Positions 8,718-18,100 of a stretch of 64,000 nucleotides of DNA are shown here, in pieces. The position numbers and the translations under genes were made by a program. Source of the DNA: Neisseria bacilliformis (GTDB lineage: Bacteria; Pseudomonadota; Gammaproteobacteria; Burkholderiales; Neisseriaceae); contig NZ_CP059571.1 in assembly GCF_014055025.1 (NCBI RefSeq), positions 2,294,001 through 2,358,000 on the forward strand, read 5' to 3'. Under the pieces are notes generated by a model. That model saw only the letters and a program-made list of their open reading frames with translations. It had not been told where the DNA came from and made no database searches. Position 1 is the first letter of the stretch. Each line of letters begins with the position of its first letter.

Positions 8718-9241
8718 TGAACAGCAAAAAACCGTTACCGCCGCTGCGCACCCGCCTGTTGGTGCTGCTGTCGGGTATCGCGGTAAGCGCACTGGCCTGG
8801 CAGGTACGGCCGCTGTTGCAGGAAAGGTGGGCACTGATGTACGAGAAAAAACAGGCAGGCTGCCTGCCGTGGCAGTTTTACTGGTTTGACAAAAAACAGC
8901 CCAAACCGGTGCTGCGGCGCGGCGATCTGATTCTGTTTCCGGCTCGCGGTATGGAGCCGGTGATTGCCGAAGGCAAACCCATCGGCAAAACCGTGGCAGG
9001 ACTGCCAGGCGACGAAGTGCGCATTGCACGAGGGCGGGTCTATATCAACGGCAGACTGCTGACCGACGTTTCCTACGGCGCGGCCAAACTGGGCAAATCG
9101 ATCAACTACTGGGACAAGACATACAGATTGGGCAAGGATGAAATTTTTGTATTCGGCAGCGAACCGCACTCTTGGGATTCGCGCTATTGGGGACCGTATC
9201 CGGCTGCACTGGTTCGCGGCCGCCTGCATCTGCTGTTTTAG
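8717..9241 (+). CDS. S26-type signal-peptidase-like T4SS protein (TraF/TrhF type)
   Basis: 174 residues with an N-terminal membrane anchor (about 10-27). Signal peptidase features include a GDLILFPA strand, then GKTVAGLPGD with the expected catalytic Lys, then GSEPHSWDSRYWGP (the GD-NSxDSRxWG box of S26 enzymes). Such proteins mature the conjugative pilin or other envelope parts. The usual catalytic Ser motif (S-M-x-P) reads ARGMEP here, so the nucleophile is missing or displaced, as seen in some TrhF-like proteins. Not the same as the thioredoxin-like TraF at 12532. Confidence 0.75.
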   Translation: MNSKKPLPPLRTRLLVLLSGIAVSALAWQVRPLLQERWALMYEKKQAGCLPWQFYWFDKKQPKPVLRRGDLILFPARGMEPVIAEGKPIGKTVAGLPGDEVRIARGRVYINGRLLTDVSYGAAKLGKSINYWDKTYRLGKDEIFVFGSEPHSWDSRYWGPYPAALVRGRLHLLF

Positions 9242-10304
9242 CGCGGCAGCAGCGGCAGACGGCTTTGACCTGCAACGCAGGCTGACCGAACAGCAGGCGC
9301 GTGCCGACAGCCTTTCAGACGGCCTCGACCTGCTGTTGAAAAGGCAGCCTGAAAACGGCGGCGGCACATTGGGGGCAAACCGCCAAATGCTGCTGCCGCC
9401 GGGACAGAACCCGATGTCGGCGCAACTGGCACAGGCCGATACCGTGGTGTTCGTTTCCCGCGCCATGCCCGAAGCGGAACTGTTGAAACTGCTTGTGCAG
9501 GGAGCGGGACGCAAAGGCACAGTGTTCCTGTATCGCGGCTGGGGCACTGGCGGCGCGGACAGCGCGTTTGCCTATGCCGAAGCACTGCTGCGCAAGCTGC
9601 CGCCTGCGGCACAGCGCAACCCGCCGCAGATTATGGTGCTGCCCGCAGCCTTCCGCCGCTACCGGATTGCCTACGCACCGGCGGTACTGCATCGCGACGG
9701 CGGCAAATGGTATCTGGTACAGGGTGCGGGCACGCTGGACAACGCTGTGGCAGCCGTAAAAAGACGCGAATTCAACCGCCGTCTGAGCCGTCAGTGGCGC
9801 GTATCCGAACCCGACCAAACCGAAGTCATCAAGGCGGCAGCCGCGCGTTTTGACTGGAAAGGCGCGGCCGAACAGGCGGCACAGTCTGCCGCGCAGCAGT
9901 TGGAAGGCGGCACGGATTTGCCGTTGGCACAGGAAGTGTCCAGCCGCCTCTACACCCCGTATTCGGTTACCGGCTTTGATATCCGAGACCCGCAGAGCGG
10001 TCGAGTGCTTTATCCGCGCGGCAGCCGCTTCAACGTACTGACGCTTGACCCGCAGGGCAGCCGCTCGCTGGTGGCGGTGGACGGGCGGGACGAGCGTCAG
10101 GTGCGCTACGCGCAGCGCATCGTACGCGAACGGCCGCAGACGGTGGTGCTATACACCCGTTTGGGCAGGCTAGCAGGAGCCGTACCGTCCGCCTTCCCGC
10201 TCAACCCGACACTTATCAGACGGCTCGGGCTGCGCAGCGTCCCCAGCTACCTGCAACAGCAGGGGACGGACTGGCGCATCGTGTCCGCCCCGCCTGCCGA
10301 TTGA
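9138..10304 (+). CDS. traW: TrbC-TraW fusion, periplasmic T4SS assembly protein
   Basis: 388 residues. A signal peptide (core FAAACICCFSAAAA, cleavage before DGF) is followed by an F-type TrbC-like domain (about 85-200, beginning VVFVSRAMPEAELLKLL) and then a TraW-like domain (about 260-370, with DPQSGRVLYPRGSRFNVL and VAVDGRDERQVRYAQR). In F these are separate proteins that work together on the periplasmic face during pilus assembly. The start at 9138 overlaps the peptidase gene by about 100 bp; no better in-frame start precedes the signal peptide, though a later rare start codon is possible. Contains RQPEN from an uptake word. Confidence 0.75.
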   Translation: MKFLYSAANRTLGIRAIGDRIRLHWFAAACICCFSAAAAADGFDLQRRLTEQQARADSLSDGLDLLLKRQPENGGGTLGANRQMLLPPGQNPMSAQLAQADTVVFVSRAMPEAELLKLLVQGAGRKGTVFLYRGWGTGGADSAFAYAEALLRKLPPAAQRNPPQIMVLPAAFRRYRIAYAPAVLHRDGGKWYLVQGAGTLDNAVAAVKRREFNRRLSRQWRVSEPDQTEVIKAAAARFDWKGAAEQAAQSAAQQLEGGTDLPLAQEVSSRLYTPYSVTGFDIRDPQSGRVLYPRGSRFNVLTLDPQGSRSLVAVDGRDERQVRYAQRIVRERPQTVVLYTRLGRLAGAVPSAFPLNPTLIRRLGLRSVPSYLQQQGTDWRIVSAPPAD

Positions 10305-10314
10305 GAGGCAAACC

Positions 10315-11505
10315 ATGAATGTTTCCCGTCAAACCGCCGCCGTTCTGGCCGCCGCACTGCTGCTTTCAGGCAGCCTGAAAGCCGCTGCGGTATCCGGCAG
10401 CAGCCTCACAGGTCTGACCTGTTCGCGTGCCGGCTACAACACGCTGATGAATTTTAACTACGACTCGGCATTTCCGCTGCGCATTATGGGTAGCGACACC
10501 GTGATGGGCAGCGATGTGCCCGCCCCGCCGACAGCCACCAGAAAATCAATCTGCAAATGCGGCAAAGAACCCTATGTCATTTACGGCTATACGCGCGGCA
10601 TGTGGCTGCCGACCCGTTTTGTCGAGGTGGTGCGCGAAGCCTCCTGTTCGCCGGTGTACGGCGAATCGGTCAAGCCGATACTGCAACAGATAGCGCAGGT
10701 ATCCGGCATTGGCCAGCTCCAACCGACAACACTCATGACAGCGGGCGAGGCGGCCAAACCTTCCGAAACCTCTTTCCGCCACGTCCACAGCTGGCCGTTT
10801 CCATTCAACCCGTACAACTGGAATCCGCGCTGTTTCCACAAAGGGGATAACTTGGAAACCTCAATATCGCAGATTTCGTGGTCAAAAAAAGACCCGGTGC
10901 TGATGAACCTGCTCTACCCCGAGTGGGCTGCGCTGGGTACGGTAGCCAACCAGCCACTGTTTGATTTGGCGGCGCACAGCGCGTCCTGTATTGCCAACAC
11001 CACCGGCATCGGCTGGGGGCCAGTTGACGATGCCGCCTACTGGTTGGGCGGCTGTATGGGTAATAACCTGCCCGCCGCCGGCTCGATGTCGGCAGCCAAA
11101 AACAGCATTATCGGTACTTCCACTATTTTCAACCGTTCGCTGATGATGTCCAACCGCACTGGCGGCTATGCCTCGGTTTCAACAGTCGGCGATAAAGCCT
11201 TGTGCTCGCCAGTGCCTGTGCCGTATCCGAGCAAATCGGAATTCAAGGCATCAATGCTGTTTCCTTATCCCGAGTCTGGTCAAAGCGTCGGCGGACAAGG
11301 CGGCATGGGTGGACAAACCAGTCCGGCCGGAATGTTGAGCGGCGAAGTGGCCGATTTCGCCAATATCGGCGGTCGAGGGGCACACCGCTTGGGCGCAAGC
11401 AATTTTGCCTGGGCACTGGGGCGCAGCGACCAAGCATTGAACGAAAATGATTCGGACGCGGTTTACCTGATGTGGCGTTGGGTGGACTGCTGCGAATTTA
11501 AGTGA
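10315..11505 (+). CDS. traU: TraU, Cys-rich periplasmic conjugation protein
   Basis: 396 residues with a cleavable signal peptide (about 1-24). The mature protein is rich in Cys, including CKCGKEP and a C-terminal WRWVDCCEFK, and has the TraU landmarks NPYNWNPRCFHK and PVPYPSKSEFK. TraU is a periplasmic, disulfide-bonded protein needed for DNA transfer in F-type systems. It starts 10 bp after the TrbC-TraW fusion. Length is close to SXT and F TraU (about 330) with some extra sequence. Confidence 0.9.
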   Translation: MNVSRQTAAVLAAALLLSGSLKAAAVSGSSLTGLTCSRAGYNTLMNFNYDSAFPLRIMGSDTVMGSDVPAPPTATRKSICKCGKEPYVIYGYTRGMWLPTRFVEVVREASCSPVYGESVKPILQQIAQVSGIGQLQPTTLMTAGEAAKPSETSFRHVHSWPFPFNPYNWNPRCFHKGDNLETSISQISWSKKDPVLMNLLYPEWAALGTVANQPLFDLAAHSASCIANTTGIGWGPVDDAAYWLGGCMGNNLPAAGSMSAAKNSIIGTSTIFNRSLMMSNRTGGYASVSTVGDKALCSPVPVPYPSKSEFKASMLFPYPESGQSVGGQGGMGGQTSPAGMLSGEVADFANIGGRGAHRLGASNFAWALGRSDQALNENDSDAVYLMWRWVDCCEFK

Positions 11506-11514
11506 GAAACCAAG

Positions 11515-12516
11515 ATGAAAATGATGAAAACAATTCTGCCGCTCTGTCTGTTGGCGACCGTCTGCATACCGGCGGCGGCTGATGACCAAGAACGCGCCTT
11601 CGGCAAAGGCGGTCTGCACGGCACGCGCAGTGGCAGTACGCAAAACAAACAGCCCTCAAAACAGCAGCTCTGGCAAAACGACCAAAGCTATGCGCTGGCT
11701 TTGGCCAAGCGTGCGGAAAACGGCGATACCACCGCCGCGCTGGAACTGAAAAATGCTGCCAACGGCGGCAACCGCTGGGCGGCGGTGCAGTACGGCTACC
11801 TTGCACACACCGGTCGCCTGCCCGGACTCTCCGGCAGAGCGGATACAGCCACAGCCGCCAAAGCCTACCGCATCGCACTTAAAGACGGCGGCGGCAACTA
11901 TCTGGCTGCCTACAATCTCGGGCTGATGTACTACTACGGCATCGGCATGAAAGCCAATGGGGCGGAAGCCTTGCGCCTGTTCAAAACGGCTGCCGAGAAT
12001 TACCGCAGTAAGGTTGCTTCGCGCGTGTTCTGGCCGGCGGAAGTCTATACCGCGCAGATACTGGAACGCGGCTACGGTGTGGCGAAAAACGAAGCATCGG
12101 CGGCCGAGTATTGGGAACGCGCCGCCAAAGCCAACGCGCCGGAAGGGCTGTACGGCTACGGCATGTTTATCCTTAACGGGCGAGGCGGTCTGCAAAACCC
12201 CTACCGCGCCTATCCGCTGTTGTTGCAGGCAGCCAATCGCTGGCATACCGGCGCGATGGTCGCACTGGCACAGTATCAGGGCAAAGGAGACAGGCTGCGT
12301 GATGCCGATCCGGTTGATGCGGCCAAATGGTGGATGCTGGCGGCGACTGCCGACAAACGCTACACCCGCCAAGCGCAAAAGGCGGTGGCTGCACTGCCCG
12401 CCGCGAAACAACAGCAGGTGCGCTCGCAGGTACGCTCGTGGCTGACCACCCATACCACCGTCCCCAAAAGTTTCGACTGGAAAAAGCCGGTCAACGATAC
12501 CTTGCCGCCGCGCTGA
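11515..12516 (+). CDS. Secreted Sel1-repeat protein of the tra operon
   Basis: 333 residues with a signal peptide (about 1-23, ending AAA). Several Sel1-like alpha-helical repeats follow (NLGLMYYYGIGMKANGAEALRLFKTAAEN; YGYGMFILNGRGGLQNPYRAYPLLLQAA). Such repeats mediate protein-protein contacts. The gene sits between traU and traF, where F carries trbC, traN and others. It could replace a scaffold function, but nothing in the sequence names a partner. Confidence 0.7.
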   Translation: MKMMKTILPLCLLATVCIPAAADDQERAFGKGGLHGTRSGSTQNKQPSKQQLWQNDQSYALALAKRAENGDTTAALELKNAANGGNRWAAVQYGYLAHTGRLPGLSGRADTATAAKAYRIALKDGGGNYLAAYNLGLMYYYGIGMKANGAEALRLFKTAAENYRSKVASRVFWPAEVYTAQILERGYGVAKNEASAAEYWERAAKANAPEGLYGYGMFILNGRGGLQNPYRAYPLLLQAANRWHTGAMVALAQYQGKGDRLRDADPVDAAKWWMLAATADKRYTRQAQKAVAALPAAKQQQVRSQVRSWLTTHTTVPKSFDWKKPVNDTLPPR

Positions 12517-12531
12517 AAAGGAAAAATAAGC

Positions 12532-13509
12532 ATGAAACGGATACCGTATCTGCGCACCGCCCTCTGCCTGTCGGCCGCCTGTCTGATGCTGGTCACCGGA
12601 CAAGCGTCCGCCGATGCCTACCGCAAGGCGAAACCGCAGGGCTGGCTGTGGTATGAGGACGATGCGCCCAAACCCGCAGCGAAACCCAAACCGCAGCAGC
12701 AGCCCAAACCACAGCCCGCGCCCGCTGCACCCGCAGCCGCCGCACCTGTTCAGGCTGCCCCCGAACCGTTTTCGGCAGCATGGGTACGCGCCCAGCTGCC
12801 GGTGCTGCTCGACCGTGCGATGACCAATCCTACCGACGAGAACGTGCGTGCCTACAAATACATGTCGCGCCTGATGGTGGACATGTCAATGAATTTCGCC
12901 GATGCCTCCGAGCGTGTGGTGCGCAACGACCCGATGTTGGACGAATCGGTACGCTTCCCGATTGCTGCGATGGCGCGGGCGCAGGCTTTGTCGCAAATTT
13001 CCCAAGCCAAGGAAAGCATTATCCGCGACCTGTCCGGCAAGGCCGGATTGTGGCTGTTTTTTGATTCCAAATGCCGCTTCTGCCACAGCCAGTACGCCGT
13101 GGTGCAGATGCTGGCGAAAAAGTACGGCTTGCAGGTGCGCTATATCAGCACCGACGGCGGCGTGATCAGCGGTATGACGGCTGACAAACTGCGTTTTGAT
13201 ATGGGCGGCAACCGTGCCCGCACGCTGGGCATCAAGCTGACGCCGGCGGTGGTGCTGGCTGCTCCGCCGGAGCAGATGGCAATTGTTGCTCACGGTGCGA
13301 TGTCGCAGTCGGAACTGGAAGACAAAATCGTGCTGGCCGCCATTGATATGAAGCTGGCTTCGCCCGAACTGACCGACTTGGCTAGACTGCAAGAGCGCGG
13401 CGTGCTGACCCCGCAAGACATCGCCAAAGCCCGCCGTCAAATCCGCAATCCCGAAAATCCCGATGAGCTGGTCAGAATGCTCAACGGACTGATTCGTAAT
13501 CGGATGTAA
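12532..13509 (+). CDS. traF: TraF, thioredoxin-like periplasmic T4SS protein with CxxC
   Basis: 325 residues with a signal peptide (about 1-28), a Pro/Ala/Lys-rich linker (about 42-75) and a C-terminal thioredoxin-like domain starting WLFFDSKCRFCHSQY. The CRFC pair is intact, unlike F TraF, so the protein could be redox active and support disulfide formation in Cys-rich TraU and TraH. The cis-Pro region (IKLTPAVVLA) is present. It precedes traH by 10 bp, as in other F-type operons. Confidence 0.88.
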   Translation: MKRIPYLRTALCLSAACLMLVTGQASADAYRKAKPQGWLWYEDDAPKPAAKPKPQQQPKPQPAPAAPAAAAPVQAAPEPFSAAWVRAQLPVLLDRAMTNPTDENVRAYKYMSRLMVDMSMNFADASERVVRNDPMLDESVRFPIAAMARAQALSQISQAKESIIRDLSGKAGLWLFFDSKCRFCHSQYAVVQMLAKKYGLQVRYISTDGGVISGMTADKLRFDMGGNRARTLGIKLTPAVVLAAPPEQMAIVAHGAMSQSELEDKIVLAAIDMKLASPELTDLARLQERGVLTPQDIAKARRQIRNPENPDELVRMLNGLIRNRM

Positions 13510-13519
13510 AGGAAAACGC

Positions 13520-15061
13520 ATGAATACCCGACGCAAAACATTTTCAGACGGTCTCAAACGCTATATGCCTTCCATTCTAGCCGCATCGCTGTGGGCGGCA
13601 TCTGCCGCCGGTGCGGACATCGGCAAAGGCATGGATGCAATGTGGAACAGCACCGCACCCGCAGCGGCCGGCGTGAACGGCAACTACGGTGGCACGCTCG
13701 GCGGCTTGTCGCTGCGCTCGCCGGTACGCAGTTTCAACATCATGGCCTTTGATCCACCGCGTTTTTCGGCAGGCTGCGGCGGCATCGATGCCTATTTTGG
13801 CAGCTTCTCCATGATTTCCGAGAAAAATCTGAAAGACCTGATTCGCGCCATCATCGCCAACGGCACGGGATACGCGGCCAAAATCGCCTTGGACAATCTC
13901 TGTCCACCCTGCCAGAACATCATGTCTGGTTTGCAGGACTGGACAACCAAAATCAACAGCGCGGCCAAAAACACCTGCCAGCTGGGCACGGCCGCCGTTG
14001 ATTACCTGCGCGGCAGCCGCAATCCTTCCGCTGCTGCTGATGACAGCAAGGCAAACGAGGAAGCCGTTTCCGCTGCCGCGTCCGGTGCAGCAAAAGACTT
14101 TGCCGAAGCCAACGACAGCCGCAGCTACAAGGGCAAAAACGCCAACCGCGCGGACGATGCCGCCGACCAGTCCACCGACTACGGTAACAACATGATGAAC
14201 ACTCTTGTTTCGGCCGGCGTATTCGGCGGGGCGCAACCTGTTATTGACACCCGCCCTTACGGCGGCGATCAAGGTTTTCTGGAAATGGCGATGAGCCTGT
14301 ATGGCACGCAGATTCTGCTGACCGGTGCTGATGCTTCGTCCTCTGCATCTGGCGGGAAATTCACCAAAGGATCGCAGGAAAAAACCGACAAAGATCTCGC
14401 CCCGATTTGGACATTTGCCGACGTGGTCAACGGTGCGCCGAGCAATGCTGCGTTGACACAATACCGCTGCAAAGACTTCAACGCCGGCAAAGCCGACAGC
14501 TGCCAGCATGTATCCACCGCCGACTCTTCCTTCCCCGGTACCTACCGCTACATCCTCAACCTGCTGATCGGCAAACAGACTGCCTACGGCGACAGCAATG
14601 CGATGGGCGACTCGGTGGCGACACAAATCCAGCCCGGCTCGCTGATGGCCTACTTCGCCGATAACGACGCGCAGACACTGACCCCCGAACAGCAGGCATT
14701 TTTGAAAAAGTTACCCAAAGAAGCATCCGACGTGCTCAGTCAGGCCGCAAGGGCAGGCAGCCAGACGGCGGTTAAGGCTGCCGATGCGGCGGCCAGATTC
14801 TACGGCGAGCAGATGGCGGCCGAGCTGGTCGGTGCGATGAACAAAACCGTTTCCGTCGCCTATTCGGCCAACATCACGGGCAACGGCAAGAAAATCGTCG
14901 CCATGTCGCCGGCGCAGAAGCAGCAGCTGGACAAACTGGAAGCCGAAACGGCCCGCTACGGCGAAAGCAGCTACCGCGCCGCCGCACAGCAGAATTTCGT
15001 TACCCTAGTTACCAGTGCGATGACACTGACCGGCAACAACAGCGGCCTGAAAGCACAGTGA
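13520..15061 (+). CDS. traH: TraH, periplasmic pilus-assembly protein
   Basis: 513 residues with a signal peptide (about 1-32). Typical TraH features are the early PVRSFNIMAFDPPRFSAGCGGID segment, the CPPCQNIMSGLQ motif and Gln/Ala-rich coiled-coil stretches. TraH acts at the outer membrane with TraF, TraU, TraW and TrbI. The first codons include an uptake-like word (TTTTCAGACGGTCT). The stop runs into uptake sequences. Confidence 0.92.
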   Translation: MNTRRKTFSDGLKRYMPSILAASLWAASAAGADIGKGMDAMWNSTAPAAAGVNGNYGGTLGGLSLRSPVRSFNIMAFDPPRFSAGCGGIDAYFGSFSMISEKNLKDLIRAIIANGTGYAAKIALDNLCPPCQNIMSGLQDWTTKINSAAKNTCQLGTAAVDYLRGSRNPSAAADDSKANEEAVSAAASGAAKDFAEANDSRSYKGKNANRADDAADQSTDYGNNMMNTLVSAGVFGGAQPVIDTRPYGGDQGFLEMAMSLYGTQILLTGADASSSASGGKFTKGSQEKTDKDLAPIWTFADVVNGAPSNAALTQYRCKDFNAGKADSCQHVSTADSSFPGTYRYILNLLIGKQTAYGDSNAMGDSVATQIQPGSLMAYFADNDAQTLTPEQQAFLKKLPKEASDVLSQAARAGSQTAVKAADAAARFYGEQMAAELVGAMNKTVSVAYSANITGNGKKIVAMSPAQKQQLDKLEAETARYGESSYRAAAQQNFVTLVTSAMTLTGNNSGLKAQ

Positions 15062-15122
15062 GGCCGTCTGAAAAAACGCTTTGACGCACAGGCAGCCTGA
15101 AAAAGGTTTTCAGGCGGCCTGA
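15061..15122 (+). terminator. Mixed-dialect uptake-sequence cluster between traH and traG
   Basis: AGGCCGTCTGAA starts at the traH stop. Then CAGGCAGCCTGAAAA (Kingella type) pairs with TTTTCAGGCGGCCTG across three bases, giving a stem with one mismatch. It could attenuate transcription into traG. Confidence 0.6.
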
Positions 15123-15135
15123 ACAGGAGAAAACC

Positions 15136-18100
15136 ATGTCCGTCCCGTCCAGAAACCCCGCCCTTTTCAGGCTGCCTGATTCCCTGATGCGCCTGTGGCT
15201 GCCGCTGCTGTTGCTGACTATCGCTGTGGCCGCGCGTGCTGACGCGCTGCCCGAAAGCGTCGATACCGATGCGCCTTCGGACATTATGACGCTGTGGGTG
15301 GTTGGCGATGTTGATGTGATTGCCAAAGGGCTGAACGCGGTAGCGATGTTCTTCAACGGCATGGGCAGCGGTTCGCCGCTGGTCAGCCTACTGATACTGG
15401 GTTCGGTGCTCGCCCTGTGTGCGATGCTGGGACAGTTTATTACCCGCCGCACCATGCAGCCGGGCAACAACTTTCTGATGATTGTGCTGGTGGCAGCGAT
15501 GTTTATTCCAAAAACCCCCGTTTGGATCGCCTCCTACTACGACGCGGGCGGCGGCAACAGCGGCGGCGCAGTCGGTTTCCGCAAAATTGACCATGTGCCA
15601 GTAGGCGTGGCCTATCCGCTGGCACTGTTCTCCTATGTTTCCAAAAAAATGACCGATATTTACGACACCGGTATGCAGGTACTGCCCGATTCCTCGCTGT
15701 CCGGTCCGTCCACTGCCGCGCCGCAGGGCGGTCTTCTGACCCACGGTGCGGAAGGCTATTTCAGCCCGCTCAAAACGGTGCTGCGCCTGCGCAACCAGTT
15801 CTCCGGCCCAGACAACACCCTGCTGCTGGCCAATCTGGCCAACGCCTCCCAAGTGTGCAACTGGTCCGACCGCTGGGGCGATGCCGACAAAGGTGGAATC
15901 TTCAATGTGCTGGCACGCGGGCAGCAGAGCGGGGTAACCAATATCGCCCTGCCCGCTGAAAAAGAAGGCGCGCCGCCAGTAATTGGTAAGGTGGGCTGCG
16001 CCCAAGCAGGCAAAATCATCTCGCTGATGATGCTCAAACAAGTGGCCAATCTCCCAGGTAAAGAGTATTCGCCCACTGCGGTGGCTGCGTCCAACAGCCG
16101 CAACCTTTCCGGCGTAAAAGGCAGCACCACCGATTTGGCGCAACGCTACAAGTCCGTCCAAGAGGAATTGGATCAGCTTCCCTCGGCAATGGCACTGGCT
16201 GCGGGCGGCAACGCTTCGCGCAGCACAGCGGCAATGGGCGTGAACGATCCTGACATTCTGCTGAAAATGGTGCGCAGCGAAATTGAAAAAGGCGAACTGC
16301 AACCGCCAGCACTGGCACAGGTGTTTACTGCCTATAACGCGGTTAATGCCGCTGAAATTGAAGCCAATATGGTGTTCTCACACATCGTGCAGCAGTGTTT
16401 GGGCGGCAATGATGTCAACTGCGCACGACAGGCGTATATGATGACCGAAGCCCGCAACCGGGCAGCGGTAGATGCCGCTGGCGAGGCCTCGCTCTACCAG
16501 AATTTTATGGGACACGGCATGAACATCCTGATGTTCATATACATCGTGATGTCGCCGATTGTGATTTTTGTCGTGCTGGTTATGGGTTGGGGCGGCATTC
16601 GGGTACTGGGCAGCTACCTGCTGTTTGCCGCATGGGTCAATTCCTGGCTGCCGCTCAACAGCGCGATTGCCTACTACATGCTGCAAAGCTACAACAACCG
16701 GATGCGCGAACTGATTATGACCATTTCCGCCTCCGACAATCCCTTGCAGGTGTATTCGCCTGCCGTTATCCAAAACATCTTCGACGGCACGCAGGACATG
16801 CTCGCCTCAGCCTCGACCATGATGGCTTCGACACCGCTGATTATGCTGTCGCTGCTCTCCGGTTCGGTTTACGGGCTGGTGCAGCTGGCACAGCGTGCGA
16901 ATATGGTGGGCAAGGATTATGTGGACGAAACCAAAGCTGCCCCGCCGCTGGATCAGTCAGAGGTTATCGGCATGAGTCGTATGCTTGCGAACAGTTCGGC
17001 TGGCGGCACTTTGAGTATGCAGAATTTTAACCAAAACATCATGAGCAACGCCGATGCCACCAATCCGGCCACCATCAGCCTGCAAACAAGCCAAGAGGCC
17101 ATTGACAGCGCACGAACCGCCGCTGCGGCCAAAGTGCAGATGATGGAAGGGGCTATGGAGGCCAGGACGCTGGCACAAATAGACAGCCACGGCAAAGTAA
17201 CGCAGACGGGGATTGTTTATGCGCAAACAGTAGATGGGCAAGACGTTGCGCGTGTTGCATACGAAGGACAGCACGCAGTAGCAGCAAACGAAAAATTTGC
17301 CTTAGGCATTAGTGGTAATAAAATTGTCAGCATCGGTGCATCTGGGGAAATAAGTGATAATGTCCGGTATACCGATAGCCAGGGTAATACCCACGTCATG
17401 ACACAAGGAACCAATATCAGCAATACCGAGGGTATCCAAGCCTCGTCTAGTACCATGAATTCGCACCAATTGAGCAGTTCCATCAGCCAAAGCCTGTCGG
17501 ATGCCCGCGAGCAGTCACGCAGTATCGAGCAGGCAACCAGTGAAAGCGTCAGCCACGGTTTCAGCACCAGTATCAACCGTACCGGTTTTGCTTCTCTGGT
17601 ATCTAATGATGCGGTGCTGGCTCAACAGCAATTGTCGGCAGGCGCGTCCGCCGCCGGACAATACGATGCAGCCGCCGGTTCGGCCTTGCAGGCTGCCAGC
17701 AGCAACAGCAGCGCATATTTCAATACCCTGACCAGTCTGTCCACAGGTTCGGAAAGCGAGCGCACCGCCGCATTGGCAGCCATCCAAGGATTGGCCGCCG
17801 CCAATCCTGCCGGACATGCGCAAGCCTATGCCAACATGGCTCAGGGAGCCTTGGCCGTACAGGAACAGAGCCACGCCATGCGTGTTGATAATCAGGCAGC
17901 GATTGACCAGCAGATTTCTGCCAATCAGGCAGGAACGCTCGGCAACTTCCAAACCCCCTTAGATAACAAAGAACAGTTGGAGGCCGCCAATTCGCAGGGG
18001 CACACCTCTTCGTCTTTCGGTGATCCACGCAGCATAGAAACACGCGACTCTAACGGACTGACTCCGGGAGAACATCAGAAAATTTTGGAGTACAACCGTG

